DNA of 64,000 bases from Rhipidocladum racemiflorum (GCA_036346355.1 CM070572.1:3541001-3605000); one strand, 5' to 3'. Shown: positions 11,901 through 24,200, numbered from the stretch's first letter. The notes: generated by a model from the sequence alone, not told the origin. Numbers and translations: made by a program.

Positions 11901-12693
11901 CTGGTTGCGAGTGGCAGCAAACTTACATGAGGACTTGTGCTTCCCGCTCTGCAGGTAGGCCACGAACGGCTCTGTATACGTCAAGCATTGCAGAACCGAG
12001 TTGAGGTAGCAAGTGTTGCCGAGATTATGCAAGCCAGCTCCCTGTGTTACATACATCAGGGCACCTCAGTGAATTCACTTGTAAAACCTCGTGTTTCAGG
12101 TGAATGGGCAGATTCCCCAGGTAAGATGAAATGGAGATGATAAGAAAAAAACACAGCTAAATTTCAAATGAGGAAGAGCAAATTCAATTCTGGGGGGCAG
12201 AACTAACTCAAAAAAGGATTCGAATAGTAACAACAGCAAATTAGCTAAAATCTATGAACAAACGCAGGGAAACTAGAGCAGAAACAACAAATTATCGTTC
12301 CCGAAGCAAAGTCCAACCAAAAATCTCAAAAAAACTAGTGCCCCGATAACTAAAATCCACCGAACTACAGCGCTAGTGGCGAACTTAAACAAATTGCAGG
12401 AAAAAATTGCAGGTTTACACACTCACAATTCTCCGCAAGTAGATCCTCGCAGCGCTAAGCTCCCGGTCGAACCCACTCCCGCTAGCCTCCCCCTTCTCCA
12501 ACCTCTTGCCCTGCCCCTCCCCCCTCGCCGCCGCCGCCGCCGCCACCCCGCGTTCATCGGCGTCCAGGTTCAGTCTCTCCACCCGAAACCCCCCTGCCCT
12601 TCCCGCCGCAGCCGCATGCGGCCTCGTCGCGGTGTGGAACTCTATCCTCCGGTGCATCACGCCATCCGCCGCTGCCGCCGCCGCCTCGCCCAT
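5980..12693 (-). CDS. UBP23: ubiquitin-specific protease (UBP23-like deubiquitinase)
   Basis: This cysteine protease removes ubiquitin from proteins. Coding exons (minus strand, listed low to high) are 5980-6142, 6579-6672, 6817-7465, 7646-7741, 7871-8032, 8128-8865, 9688-9813, 9886-10212, 10314-10486, 10612-10722, 11927-12041 and 12427-12693. They total 3021 nt, or 1006 aa, with GT-AG introns and consistent phase. The Cys box GLHNLGNTCYLN starts at residue 92 (catalytic Cys100). The His box HAGWNTQSGHYY holds His354, and LDDN supplies Asp371. Two CxxC pairs (Cys225/228 and Cys273/276) form the finger zinc site, and RNSRQEDAHELM is typical of the UBP16/23 group. The C-terminal 600 residues are low-complexity, Ser- and Lys-rich with basic clusters that could direct nuclear import. 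The start was chosen at MGEAAAA because it precedes a GC-rich exon that splices in phase to the Cys box. Exons 8-10 show internal duplication. The UBP23 assignment is from memory of family motifs; UBP16 or UBP20-22 relatives are possible. Confidence 0.9.
7330..7420 (-). repeat. 30-bp in-frame tandem repeat in UBP exon 10
   Basis: Three units encode the decapeptide pattern CSEDSAQV plus two residues (variants SENSAQVV, SEDSAQVI, SEDSAQVL). The unit is a multiple of three and keeps the frame open. Confidence 0.85.
8560..8665 (-). repeat. 57-bp in-frame tandem duplication in UBP exon 7
   Basis: Two adjacent copies encode INGDVKLQKQTSD, separated by NGQTSI. The copies are nearly identical, which points to a recent duplication in the non-catalytic tail. 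Confidence 0.85.
10799..11468. mobile_element. putative TIR element in UBP intron 2
   Basis: The 14-mer AATGTTATTAAGTC at 10799-10812 recurs inverted at 11455-11468. It frames about 670 bp of non-coding sequence inside the intron between exons 2 and 3. The internal parts next to the ends carry related words (AGTCG, GACTAATC). I saw no transposase and could not confirm a target duplication, so the family is uncertain. Confidence 0.45.
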
Positions 12694-12914
12694 TATAGGG
12701 TTTCGCGGCCGAGTAGCGGGGAGCAAACAGATCGGGGGTTAGGAGAAGATATTTGTCTATTTTGGTCATAATTTCTGGGATTAAACCTGCGGTTTCGATA
12801 GATTTGGGGACCGGTTGACTTGATTGGGGTAGTGCTGTGCTATAGGCGCAGTTGGTTTGCTCTTTTTTTCACCGGCTGGGTGGTTTTTTATGTGAATTTT
12901 TTCAAAATCGATAA

Positions 12915-13264
12915 TCTTTACGGTATAAAGTGAGAGTTTCTTCCTAAGTCATTTCATCAAAATTACAAGTTCTGCCATTCTTTAATTACCCACCTCTTTA
13001 ATTAACCACTCCAGGTGTGGATGGAAGACAACACACAAGACCATTCTTTAATTACCCACCTCTTTAATTAATTAACCACTCCAGTCGCAAGAAACGAAGC
13101 GTCAGAACGCTTCATTTACATAGAAATATAGAAATACTGCTTCAATAGTATCTTACTGTATAAGGTATTATTTGCACAACATATTTTCTTGTTTCATGTT
13201 ATCGTAATAGCAGGACATCCGTTCAAAATGTAGATACCGTTGCAACGCACGGGCACCTTACTAG
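12915..13264 (+). mobile_element. non-autonomous Helitron
   Basis: The element starts TC (slightly diverged TCTTTAC) and ends CTAG. It is flanked by A at 12914 and T at 13265, as expected for A^T insertion. Before the end lies the palindrome CGTTGCAACG followed by a short spacer and CTAG, the usual Helitron 3' hairpin arrangement. Related copies are at 18850-19132, 57795-58877 and 58878-59203. It sits about 220 bp upstream of the ubiquitin protease start codon. Confidence 0.8.
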
Positions 13265-13384
13265 TCTTACATATAACTAAACGTTAAAAATTATTAGAGA
13301 TGTGTTTTTTCTTATTGATGGTTGTTTTAAATTATCGTCATTGAAGTTATAGTAAGGTCTTGATAGAGCTATTGTTTTACTAAA

Positions 13385-13545
13385 TTCGTATATATAGTGG
13401 AGCTGGGTATTCCTAGCTTCACCAGATCTATAGAGCTGGAGCTCTCGTTTATATTTTAGAATAAAAATATAAACTTAATTCACTTTATTTTAGCCTACAA
13501 GTTTCAGATCCGATATGGAGTTGTGATCTAGAGCTCTGCCAAACA
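13385..13545. mobile_element. MITE fragment (GCTCTGCCAAACA family)
   Basis: This stretch shares long runs with 16559-16829, 16834-16908 and 29035-29207, including a conserved AT-rich core and the end word CTCTGCCAAACA. No coding potential. Confidence 0.6.
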
Positions 13546-13559
13546 ATGCCAAAAAGTAA

Positions 13560-13860
13560 CCACCTCTACCACGTATAAAAGCTGATTATTTTTAATATGT
13601 TTAAGCTACAAGGCAAAAAGCTAAAACTAAACAAACATGGCTAGCTGTTTAAAACCAAAAAGTGGCTTTAAGCTATAAGCCAAAAAGCATAAATCTAAAC
13701 AAATAAGACCTATATTTGTTTAGGCTTTTTCTCGGGTTTAAAAGCCAAAAGGCCAAACCTAAGGTCATGTTTATTTCGGCTTTAGACTTTTGGTTTATAG
13801 CTTAAAGTCAACTTAAACATCTTAAAAGCAGTAGCAAACCTGTTTGCTAGACTGATTTTT
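13560..13860. mobile_element. MITE-like inverted repeat (AAGCCAAAAG family)
   Basis: Two related halves rich in AAGCCAAAAGC and AAACAAA words face each other around 13711-13725. The second half is an inverted version of the first. This resembles short hAT-type MITEs of grasses, but I could not fix ends or target duplication. Confidence 0.4.
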
Positions 13861-13864
13861 GTTG

Positions 13865-15210
13865 GGTTGGCTTATTGTTGTGAAGCACAAAATGTCCAAA
13901 TTACCCTTCTGGCATTTTTTCGGGGTTCAGTTATAACATGATATCGATGAACACATAGCAATTTATTAGAACTGTATATCAAAATTCTCAATTCATACAA
14001 ACATTAGAATTGTTATTCATACAAACGATCATCTTTGATCAAATTGCAAAACAAAAGAAGAGCTAAAATTATAATTGGCTGGGTGGAGGACACTAGTGTA
14101 GAGGTGGAGACCACCTCCCGCTACGCTACAACCGGATTCGTTCGCCTCCACCCACGCCACACCCGGATTTAGTCACCTCCCACAAGTCGACGACGACGAG
14201 GATCCGACAACAGTGGCCCGACAGAGCTCGCGGGTGGGAGGTCGGTGTCAGTCACATGGAGAAAGGGCCACCGACATCGGGCGATGGGACTGCAGGGATG
14301 AGACATCTATCACATATAAAAATAGATTGCTTTTAAATTGTTTAAGCAAAAAAAATTTTAATTTGTGCTAAAAGTAATACACATGACGAGCGTACCACGC
14401 TCTTGATATAATTTGTGCAAATTTTAAAGCAAGCGAATGGTGAATAATCAATGCCTATTATTCATTCATGTTTTAATATTTATGTAATTTTTAAATAGAT
14501 AGGTATAAAAATAACTCTTCTTTCTCTCTTTTCTACGGCTTTGTTTTGTTTGGGCTGGGAGGAAGGAATGGGAATATGGGATTATGGAAAGGAGGTGCGA
14601 TACTCTACGAGAATGAACGGCTGGGATTAGACGAGTGAGAGCTTTTGGCAGATCTAGAACGTTGGTTTCGTGGGGCTCTTTTATGTAGCTTTGTGGTTTT
14701 GGAAAGTTGGTACGGCGAAGCCGGTATGGAGCTGTGGAACAGTGGAAGATGGTTGTTTTGCAGTTTGGCCCTTGGGTTATTGGGAATTCGTGTCAACAAC
14801 CTTTTACGTTTTTAGAATATACAACCAAGAAAACATGATTTAAAAAAAATACAATTTTTAAAATAAAATTACAGGAAATACGACAAAAAATTACATCAAT
14901 ACACCTTGTCACAAATTCATTTGGCGACAGAAGCCTATCAACCAAATAAATTTTGTTCACCAAATGAATCAGCAACAAAACCGTTGGTTAAATAAAAATC
15001 CGTCATCAATTCATTTGGCAACAGACGTGAGACGTCTGATGGAAGCTTATGTCGCTAATTCATTTTGACGGCATATAACCTGTCACCGAATGAATTGACG
15101 ACATATGTATATCTATATAATCATTTTTAATGTATTGTCTGTAATTTTTATTTTAAAATAGTCTAGAAATTCTCACAAAAAAGCAAAACATCTGGTCCTT
15201 AATCTGGGCA
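13865..15210. other. intergenic stretch without recognisable gene
   Basis: No supported coding region. Part of it (14890-15110) repeats the motif AATTCATTTGGCGACAG and its inverse several times, which looks like a decayed inverted-repeat element. The GC-rich patch at 14150-14290 has no recognisable domain. Confidence 0.4.
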
Positions 15211-15219
15211 GACCCTTAA

Positions 15220-15700
15220 TTATAACGACTTAAATTAAAAGAAAGAGTACAATGATCTCCACCATTGGATGTTATTATTTAAAAAAAATATCTAACCGTC
15301 CATCTAGCGAAGCCACACGGATTATAACGGCTTAGATTAAAAGAAAGAGTCCAATGATCTCCACCATCGAATGTTATTATTTTAAAAAAAAATATCTAAC
15401 CGTTCATCTAACGGACCCATCCGGATTATAATGACTTAGATTAAAAAAAAAGAGTCCAAGAATCTCCAACATCGTAAGTTATTATTTAAAAGAAAATATC
15501 TAACTGTCTACCTAGCGGATCCGTCAGGATTATAACGGTTTAAATTAAAAGAAAGAGTTCAAGGATCTCTACAATCGAATGTTATTATTTAAAGAAAAAA
15601 TCTAACAATATATTTAGCGGACCCAGGTTATAACGGCTTAGATTAAAAGAAATAGTACAATGATCTCCACTTATTTTAATGGGATTAGATTATAACGGTG
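15220..15700. repeat. tandem repeat, ~104-bp unit, five copies
   Basis: Units begin TTATAACGRCTTA at 15220, 15322, 15426, 15530 and 15628, with a partial sixth at 15690. Spacings are 102, 104, 104, 98 and 62. Each contains an A/G-rich run, a TCTCCACCATCG-like word, TATTTAAA and ATCTAACCGT. The copies are clearly diverged from each other, so the array is not new. Confidence 0.85.
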
Positions 15701-15711
15701 CATATTAATCT

Positions 15712-15730
15712 ATATATATATATATATATT
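15712..15730. repeat. (TA)n microsatellite
   Basis: About nine TA units directly after the 104-bp array. Confidence 0.9.
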
Positions 15731-16032
15731 AGAATTATATAAAAATACACAAATATAGAGAAAATAGTTATATATTAAATATAATCGTATCATAATATTT
15801 TGCCACGCAGTTGCATGGATAAATTTACTGGTTTATATTAAAAGTACGATAGATGGAAGCACTACTCGTCTACTCGACGTGTCCCCTTGCCTCCCAGTTG
15901 GACGGCGCTCCAACCAGCTGGGCACGTCGCTAAAACTCCAACCTGAACCGAGTTGGCAATGCTGGATTAACGGGTTCGTTGGAGACGAACGATAGTTCCA
16001 ACTTCCATCCGTTTGGCACAGACAAGAAGGAT

Positions 16033-16204
16033 GTTCTGGATTGACATTCTTGCATTGCATCCCAAATGCAGCTCGATTCTGCACTTTACGGTGAGAGATA
16101 GATGCCTGGATCTCCTTTGTTCTGGATTGACATTCCTGCATTGCATCCCAAATGCAGCTCGATTCTGCACTTTACGGTGAGAGATAGATGCCTGGATCTC
16201 CTTT
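16033..16204. repeat. 86-bp tandem duplication
   Basis: Two nearly identical copies, 16033-16118 and 16119-16204, start GTTCTGGATTGACATTC and end ATCTCCTTT. They differ at one visible base, so the duplication is recent. Minus-strand frames through it repeat a peptide but resemble no known protein. Confidence 0.9.
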
Positions 16205-16558
16205 CTTTTTCCCTCTCGATCGGATAGCTATATGCCTGCATCTTCACGCCAAGTAGACGGTCAAAATCGATTCAGTAACAGATGCCAAGCCTAACAATCC
16301 ACGACTGCCTCCCCTTGTGAATCATGTCCCTTCTGATTTATACCTGTGACCTTCGATTTGTTGGTGTCGGTCGGCTGGCCACGAGAAACCAAACTGATGC
16401 CCCCCACCCCACGATGCCGTTATGGACCACAGATAGATGAAATCATTATCAACCAACTACTAGCCATCTTTACTGGAGCTTCGAGCTACCTTCAAAACAG
16501 AAAAACTGCAGAGGTTTCCATTCAGGAGCTACCTGAATCTGCTTAGTGCATCTATTTA

Positions 16559-16829
16559 GGTTCTGTTTGGCAGAGTTCCAACTCTATCAGATTCGTGGAT
16601 CTGGTGGAGCTGAGTATTCCTAGTTCCACCAGATCTGTGGAGCTGGAGCTATGGTTATACTGTTTAACAGAGCTTCAGATCCTAGCTCCACCTCAGATCT
16701 GAAACTTGTAGGTTAAAATAAAGTAAATTAAGTTTATATTTTTATTCTAAAATGTAAACAAGATGACCCACCTAAACACTTAGCCACAGCTCCAGCTTCA
16801 CGGATCTGGAGTTTTGCCAAACAGGACCT
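16559..16829. mobile_element. MITE with GGTYCTGTTTGGCA ends
   Basis: The left end GGTTCTGTTTGGCAGAGTTCC and the inverted right end around TTTTGCCAAACAGGACC form imperfect terminal inverted repeats. The element is flanked by TTA and TAA. No coding sequence. Its right half is repeated in inverted form immediately outside at 16834-16950. Confidence 0.6.
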
Positions 16830-16908
16830 AAAGGTGTTTAGGTGGGTCATCTTGTTTACATTTTAGAATAAAAATATAAACTTAATTCACTTTATTTTAG
16901 CCTACAAA
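16705..16908. repeat. long foldback: ~76-bp arms
   Basis: The arm at 16705-16780 is almost perfectly complementary to 16834-16908, with a spacer of about 53 nt. Transcription of either strand would give a long hairpin. It arose where two copies of the same MITE family lie in opposite orientation. Confidence 0.8.
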
Positions 16909-17352
16909 AATTAGATATGAGATGGAGCTGAGATCTAAAGCTCTGCCTAAAAAACCTTAGAATAGCCTATTGAGCTTCATATAGCACTAACCAGCTCAGT
17001 TAAAAGTTAGAGTTCTATTCTTACAAGAACGTAGAAAATTCTAACATTTTGAACACGCCTTACTTAAACTTATTAAGGAAAGCTATGCATTGAATAAACA
17101 ATTCAACTTATTCTTCTTTACATGCTGTTTGATTAATATTATTGAATTATATACACAACTAATTCACTCAAGAATTTAAATCGATAAAAAAGCCGAACAA
17201 TTCACTTTACTCCACGAGTGACTTCCATGTGCCATACTGCCATCTGACTGCTCGGGTAAGCTGTGCACGCAGCTTGGCGGCAAATGCTACTACCAACCAC
17301 CGACCCCACTGGGATCCCCAAATCGCACACCACTCACTCTCTCCATCATTGG

Positions 17353-17374
17353 TTTTTTTTTTTTTTTTTTTTTT
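17353..17374. repeat. poly(T) tract, 22 nt
   Basis: Uninterrupted run of T in the region between the divergent ubiquitin protease and formin genes. Confidence 0.95.
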
Positions 17375-18273
17375 CTGTTAATAAAATCCTTCGTGTCACT
17401 TTAATGGGCGTAGAAATTGCGAAAGCAACTGACGTTCCCTCCCCAGTAAGAAGAAACTGGCCTTTTGTCTAACGCGACAATTAAAACAAACACCTATCGG
17501 ATTTACTCTATAAAACAACATTTGTAAGTTAGTTTTTACTGGCCATTTCTGGACTTATTTTTTTAAAAAAAAAAGAAAAATAAACTCTTGATCTGGCACA
17601 TTGAACTTCATAGGCAATGGTTGACTAGGAAAAGTCTGAGTATAAACATAAAGTTGACCAAAAAAAATACTGAAAATCAAACAAATATTTCATGGCATAT
17701 GTATTGCCTACCAATACTTTTCTACCAAAATACCAAATAAAAAAATTAAGAGGGAAACACAAAAAAATATATTCTTATAGCCTTTTAAGGGCTAGAGCAA
17801 AAGAGCACCTAAAAAGAGATTAACAGCTGCGCCTGAAAATAATTAAATTTAGTCAAACGCCCATCGCTTATCGTCTTCCTGCTTCCTTTTCCTCCTCGCC
17901 CAACTCCAATCCTTCTTCCTCCCTCCATTTCCCAAATCACAACCTCATTCTACGGAAACACACCTAATTTCTTCGTGCTCTTCGATTTCAACCCCCTAAG
18001 TCGGAGTTCTCCGCAACAAGATTTCTCGGAGCCGGAGCCGGAGCCGGAGCAGTTCTTGTTTTTTTTTTGTTCCCCTGCAACCTTCCGGCTGTATGTATTG
18101 CTGCAATTAGCGGCCGAAATCCGCAAGGCTGAGCGGTTCTTGGAGGCGCCTCCTACAGGCTTCAGTCGTATTGCAAGTTGGCGACCCAAATCGACTGTTG
18201 GAGTCCAGCAGCTATTGGAGTTCTTGCTGACAAAACTTGGGGCAGAGATTGGAGTTGTTGATTTGGCCGAGCC

Positions 18274-21200
18274 ATGGCGCTGTTCCGGAAGTTCTTCTTT
18301 AAGAAGCCGCCCGACGGACTGCTCCTCATCACGGACAACATATACAGTAATGGAGCTCTTTCCTTTGCATTGCCGTGCCTTTACTTACCCTAGCGGCTTA
18401 GTAAAAGAAAGAGGTTTCGGTACGATTGGTATGGTACTGGGTGCTAAGTATATGCATAATCGAAATGTTAAACTGAGTTGTGGCGAGCATAGCACAAGAT
18501 AATTAAAAAAAATCAGAGAATTTCCGGGTCAAGAGAGTTATACACTATACAGTGGTGGGTGGTCCTTTTAGAATACATATTTATTTGCTTATAGCATTTT
18601 ATATGAGGTTAATAGTATAAATTTCTGTTACCTTTCAAAAAAAAATGCTTCATTTTCTTTTCATAGCTAAATAGTTTTGATCATATAGCACAAGATGATT
18701 TGTTAAAAAAAATCAGAAAATTTCCAGGTCAAGAAAGTTATACAGTGGTGGGTGATCCTTTTAGCATACATATTTATTTGCTTATTACAATTTAAATGAG
18801 GTAATTGTTTCAATTTCCATTGCCATAAAAAAGTTCTATTTTATGTTCACTAGTAAGGTGCCCGTGCGTTGCAACGGTATCTATATTTTGAACGGTTATC
18901 CTGCTATTACGATAACATGAAACAAGAAAAAAAATATGTTGTACAAATAATACCTTAATGGTCTACATTCTACAATTAAAGAGGTTAATTAAAGAATGGC
19001 AGAACTGTGTGCATGTGCTGTTTTCCATCCACGCCTGAAGTGGTTAATTAAAGAGGTGGGTAATTAAAGAATGGCAGAACTGGTAATTTTGATGAAATGA
19101 CGTGGGAAGAAACTCATTTTATATAGTAGAGATTAGTTGAATAGCTATATGAAGAATTCAATACAGAGCTGAGGATTGACATACGCTTGACGCATATAGC
19201 TTATATTTGTTTCAGTTTTTGATCATTGCTTCTCCATGGAAGTGCTGGAAGATGACCATTTCGAAGCACACATCAGAGGCATCGCAGCACATCTTCTAGA
19301 AAACTTTCATGACCACTCATTTATGATCTCGAATTTTGGGACTCGAAAGGAAGAAAGCCATATCTACCACATTTTATCTGAGTATGGTATGACTGTTTTG
19401 GACTACCCAGGTCACTATGAGGGGTGTCCACTTCTCACCATGGAAATGGTCCACTGCATCTTGAAGTCCAGCGAAAGCTGGCTCTCTCTGGGTCAGCATA
19501 ACTTACTGATAATGCACTGTGAACAAGGATGCTGGCCTATTTTGGCTTTCATGTTAGCTGCTCATTTAATATACCTGGGGCATTATTCGGATGAGCAGAA
19601 AACGCTGGATATGCTCTACAAACAATCGTCTTTGGAGTTCTTGGAGATGTTTTCTCCTCTGGATCCCATACCTTCTCAAATGAGATATTTGCACTATATT
19701 TCGACGAGGAATGTCATGCCTGAGTGGCCTCCAGCTGATAGAGCCCTGACATTGGATTGTATGATTTTGAGGATGGTTCCAAATTTTCATGGTCAAGGTG
19801 GTTTCCATCCTATATTCAGGATATATGGCCCAGATCCATTCATGCCCCCCGATCAGACTCCTAAAGTTCTTTTTTCAACCCCAAAGAATAGCAACCTTGT
19901 CCGTTTCTATTCACAGGTAATTTTCCTTTCTCTGGTCATGTATCATGGTTCTTTTCAAGTGGATCTGTGCGTCATCTGTTGTGTTCGGTATTCTAATTGT
20001 TGAAGCTACTGCACTGTCTCATTGATAGGCTTTTGTCGATAATCTTTTGAAATATAGTTTTTTATATTAAATTTTTTTTGGTAATATTGATTTTCCGGGC
20101 TAACCTTCACCAAAAAAAACTGACCATTCATGAACTTAGGCAGATGAACTGGTGAAAATAAACATTCAATGTCATGTCCAAGGTGATGTTGTCCTAGAGT
20201 GTATCAATTTGTATGAGGATATGGATCGTGAGGAGATGGTATTCCGGATCATGTTCAACACGGCTTTCATCAGGTCAAACATCTTGATGCTTAACTGTGA
20301 TCAAATAGACACGTTATGGAACTCGAAAGACCAATTCCCTAAAGATTTTCGAGCCGAGGCAAGTGTTTATATCAAGTGGCAAACAAGCCTAATTCTGTTT
20401 ATACATGATTTTTTACATGCAACTTCTGTTGATGCTAGGTTATCTTTTCTGATATGGATGCAACTACTTCACATGTTACAACAGAGCCTGTTAGTCATCA
20501 AGAGAAACAAGGACTTGGTATTGAAGATTTTGCTAAAGTGCTAGATATCTTCAACCATTTGGACTGGTTGGATGGGAGGAATGATACTGCAATTGACTCA
20601 CCCCAGCAGAAGACCCCGGCCATTTCCCAAGGAAATATAGATGCATCTCCTGCTGATGAGCCTGAGACTTTCTTCGATACTCAAGAAGAACTTGACTTTG
20701 ATAATTCCTCTGGTGAAATCAACTCTTCTGCTCTTGTGCTGAAGCTCCAAAAGAACTTGGGTATGCTTGGTAGCACTGAACTTAAACAAGGTCCCCTGCA
20801 TTCAACTTCAAAGAGAGTTCCATCCAAACCACAAACAATAGCTCCAACTCCTCCGCGAACACGGCCTCCTTCAGTGTTGTCACCTTCTAAGGTTAAGATG
20901 CCAAAGAGCAGTGCTTCATCAATGGAACTATCTTCAAGTACAGTTATAACCCAACTGTCATCTTCACCAGTTCAGCCACGGCGACTGATGTCTGATTATG
21001 CAGTGCAAATTTCATCAGAGAAATCATCTGAGAAGTCTAGTTCACAAACTCCAGTAGAGCATGAACCTTCACCTCTTATGGTAAATAAGTTGGCATCAAC
21101 AGCATCCCTGATACCACTGTGCACACCTCCTCCTCTTCCACCCCCACCACCCACTGTTTCATTAGCCCCTGTTTCCTATACTTCACCCATAAACACTAGC

Positions 21201-24200
21201 ACAAGTATGATCAGTGTTTCCCTTGGATCAACCGTGCCCTCCCCTTCACCTCCGCCAGAACCATCAGTCTCTCCACAAAGTTCTGGAAGAACTGAAGAAC
21301 TGGTTAAATCACAAGAACCTTCTTATGAAATGCTTGAGAAGTTACCGCCTGATAGTTCTAGAGCTTCCAATCCCACTGTATTGTCATCAGCTTCTTCATT
21401 GTCCATAGAAAATAAATATATCGATACAAGAGCATCTTTACCAGTGGCTTTGCCTGCAATGCGGCTGACTTCGGACTCGAGGCCCTTAGTCACTCCAGTT
21501 ACAAGATCACATCCTACTCCAGTGCCTCCGCCGCCACCGCCACCACCTCCTCCAAAACCAGCCACTGTGTTGTTTCCTTTGTCATATGGCAAAGAGGTAA
21601 CAAGCACTAAAGAAACAGCTGCACCGCCTCCGCCTCCACCACCACTGCCGCCGCCTCGACCTCCACCTCCCCCGCTACTTAATAGCACTAAAGTTTCGTC
21701 ATCTCAACCTCAGTTTGTAGACAAAAATGCCAGAACAACATCCAAATATCCCTCACCTTTGACGCCTAACTTTTCACAAACTGTTCCAGGGCCGCCAACA
21801 CCGCCCATTCCACCACCACCACCACCTCAATGTAGCTCTTTGTTTTCTTCATTTCCATCCACAAATAAAACACATGACATTGCAGCCCCACGCCCTCCTT
21901 CACCACCCCCACCATTGTATTCCAAGTCATCTCGTGTTACTTCTGCACCACCTGCACCCCTATTACCTCCTCCGAAGCTAGCTGGGGACAAAATTGTTTC
22001 ACAAAAGCCATCAGCAATCCTACCACCACCACCTCCACCGGGCCCGCCTCCTAAGGATTCCTCCAACTCTTTGCCAAGTAAGGGAAGTGTTGTTGGTTCT
22101 AACCCTCCCCCACCCCCTACATTCTCATTTGGTGCCAAGGATCATAGCACGGCCCGGTCAAGAAGTCCTAGAAGTTTGCGTGCCAACCTGTCGTCTAAGA
22201 GGACACCACTGAAGCCACTGCACTGGGTGAAAGTGTCAAGAGCAATACAGGGAAGCTTATGGGCAGACACACAGAAGTCTGATGAAGCATCTAGGTATCA
22301 AAACATTTTTCACGACATGCTTTGTTAGTTGAAATGGAATGAGTCTGGCGTTTTAACATGTTAGTCCGTGTATCTCCTCACCAGGACCCCTGAAATTGAT
22401 ATGTCTGAGCTTGAAAGTCTTTTCTCAGTATCCATGCCAAATATGGAGGCAAAACGGCCACACCAACGTCCTTCTGTTGCAGCGAAACAAGAAAAAGTTC
22501 ATTTGGTACTTCTATTCCATGTCCCTTGATGCAACTGTTCACAACTAAGCATTGAGATGAAAAATTTATGTGAAAAGTAAATAACATTAAACTTTTCTTG
22601 TGCAGATTGAACTTCAGCGCTCAAAGAATTGCGAAATTATGCTGAGAAACATTAAGATGTCACTGCCTGATCTGATGGTAAATAACTTCATATTTAATTG
22701 GATATTGTCTCAAGATAGCAACTTTGTCAGAGCTAGTAGGATTAGGCTCTTGACAAGTAAAAGAAAACTGGCATTTTTTTCTCGAGGACACACAGGACAG
22801 CTGCGTGTCATTCCATCAAGATAGAAAATAAGTTCAATACAACCCAGATCGGACAAGCCAATCTGAACAGTGGCTGAAAACTGGCATAGTTGATGCATAG
22901 CATTGCTGAAAGATCAGAATAGCTTCACTGAAGTGAACATCAAGAACAAGTCACCTAACAAATCTTGTTTTTGGGTTATCTTAATAACTTCTTGTCACAG
23001 CTGTTATTGAAAATAAAGTTTATTTATGTTCCAGCAGTGTTTGGCAATTGTAATTAACTAGTGATTATGCTGATGATGGTTTTTTTTTCAGGGTTCGGTG
23101 CTTGCCCTTGATGATTCCATCGTTGACGGCGATCAAGTAGATTATCTAATAAAGTTCTGTCCTACTAAGGAAGAAATGGAACTTCTCAAAGTACATTTCT
23201 ACTCAACGATTCTTCTTTGAAATACTATTAGGACTCATTGTTCTTATTGTGGCATGTTAACGGACCTTCTTTACTAGTTTCCTATAGATATTGACTGAGC
23301 TTTTCATGCCCCACATTTTCAGGGTTATACAGGTAACAAAGAGAATCTTGGGAAATGTGAACAGGTCATTAATCCATGATTATTAGGACGTAATTTTCGT
23401 TTCATAAACACTAAACCAATAGTTGCACTGCTGACTTTCTTCTGTGCTTCTAGTTCTTCTTGGAAGTGATGAAAGTGCCAAGGGTGGAGTCGAAACTGAG
23501 AATTTTATCCTTCAAGATAAAGTTTCTTACACAGGTCAGAAGAACATTGCATCCGTGTAATATGTTTTTGTCCATGGAGTCGTGTGACCGTTCTCTAATG
23601 AACATATATGGTTTAAGTTATTTCCGCATCAATCTATAATTATATATGTTCTTTCAGGTTGCAGATCTGAAAACTAGCTTGAATACCATCAATGCTGTTG
23701 CTGAAGAGGTACATTGTAGTCAATTGACCTCAACTCTTCTTCTTTAACATGTTAGCACATGTTCATGTATAATGTTATTTGGGCAGGTCAGGAACTCTGT
23801 CAAGCTTAAGAGAGTGATGCAAACAATTCTTTCTTTGGGGAATGCATTGAACCAAGGGACTGCAAGGGGTGAGTCAGCGAGCCCAGTGTAAGACTCATAT
23901 ATTTACCATATTATTTTGCAAATAAAGAATCTATCATGGAGGAACACAATGCACAGGGTTTCTCATTATTGAGTGATATCTTATTCTGATTTTATCATAT
24001 ATATTACTTATATGAAGAAAGCATCGGTTGAAAGTGTTAGAGATAGAGTCCTGTTATTCTAGTATCTATATTAGAGATAGAGTCCTGTTATTCCTTTCCC
24101 TCATGTACTCTATATGTTGTGGCCATTGGCCTTCATATTGAATACAAGTTATATTCATAACATGGTATCAGAGCAAGGTTCAAACCCTAGCTTCCATCCA

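Noticed and set aside
12376..12771. Plus-strand 131-codon frame over UBP exon 1
   Set aside because: Antisense of the GC-rich first coding exon.
21323..22138. Gly-rich minus-strand frames within the formin
   Set aside because: Antisense of the proline-rich FH1 coding sequence.
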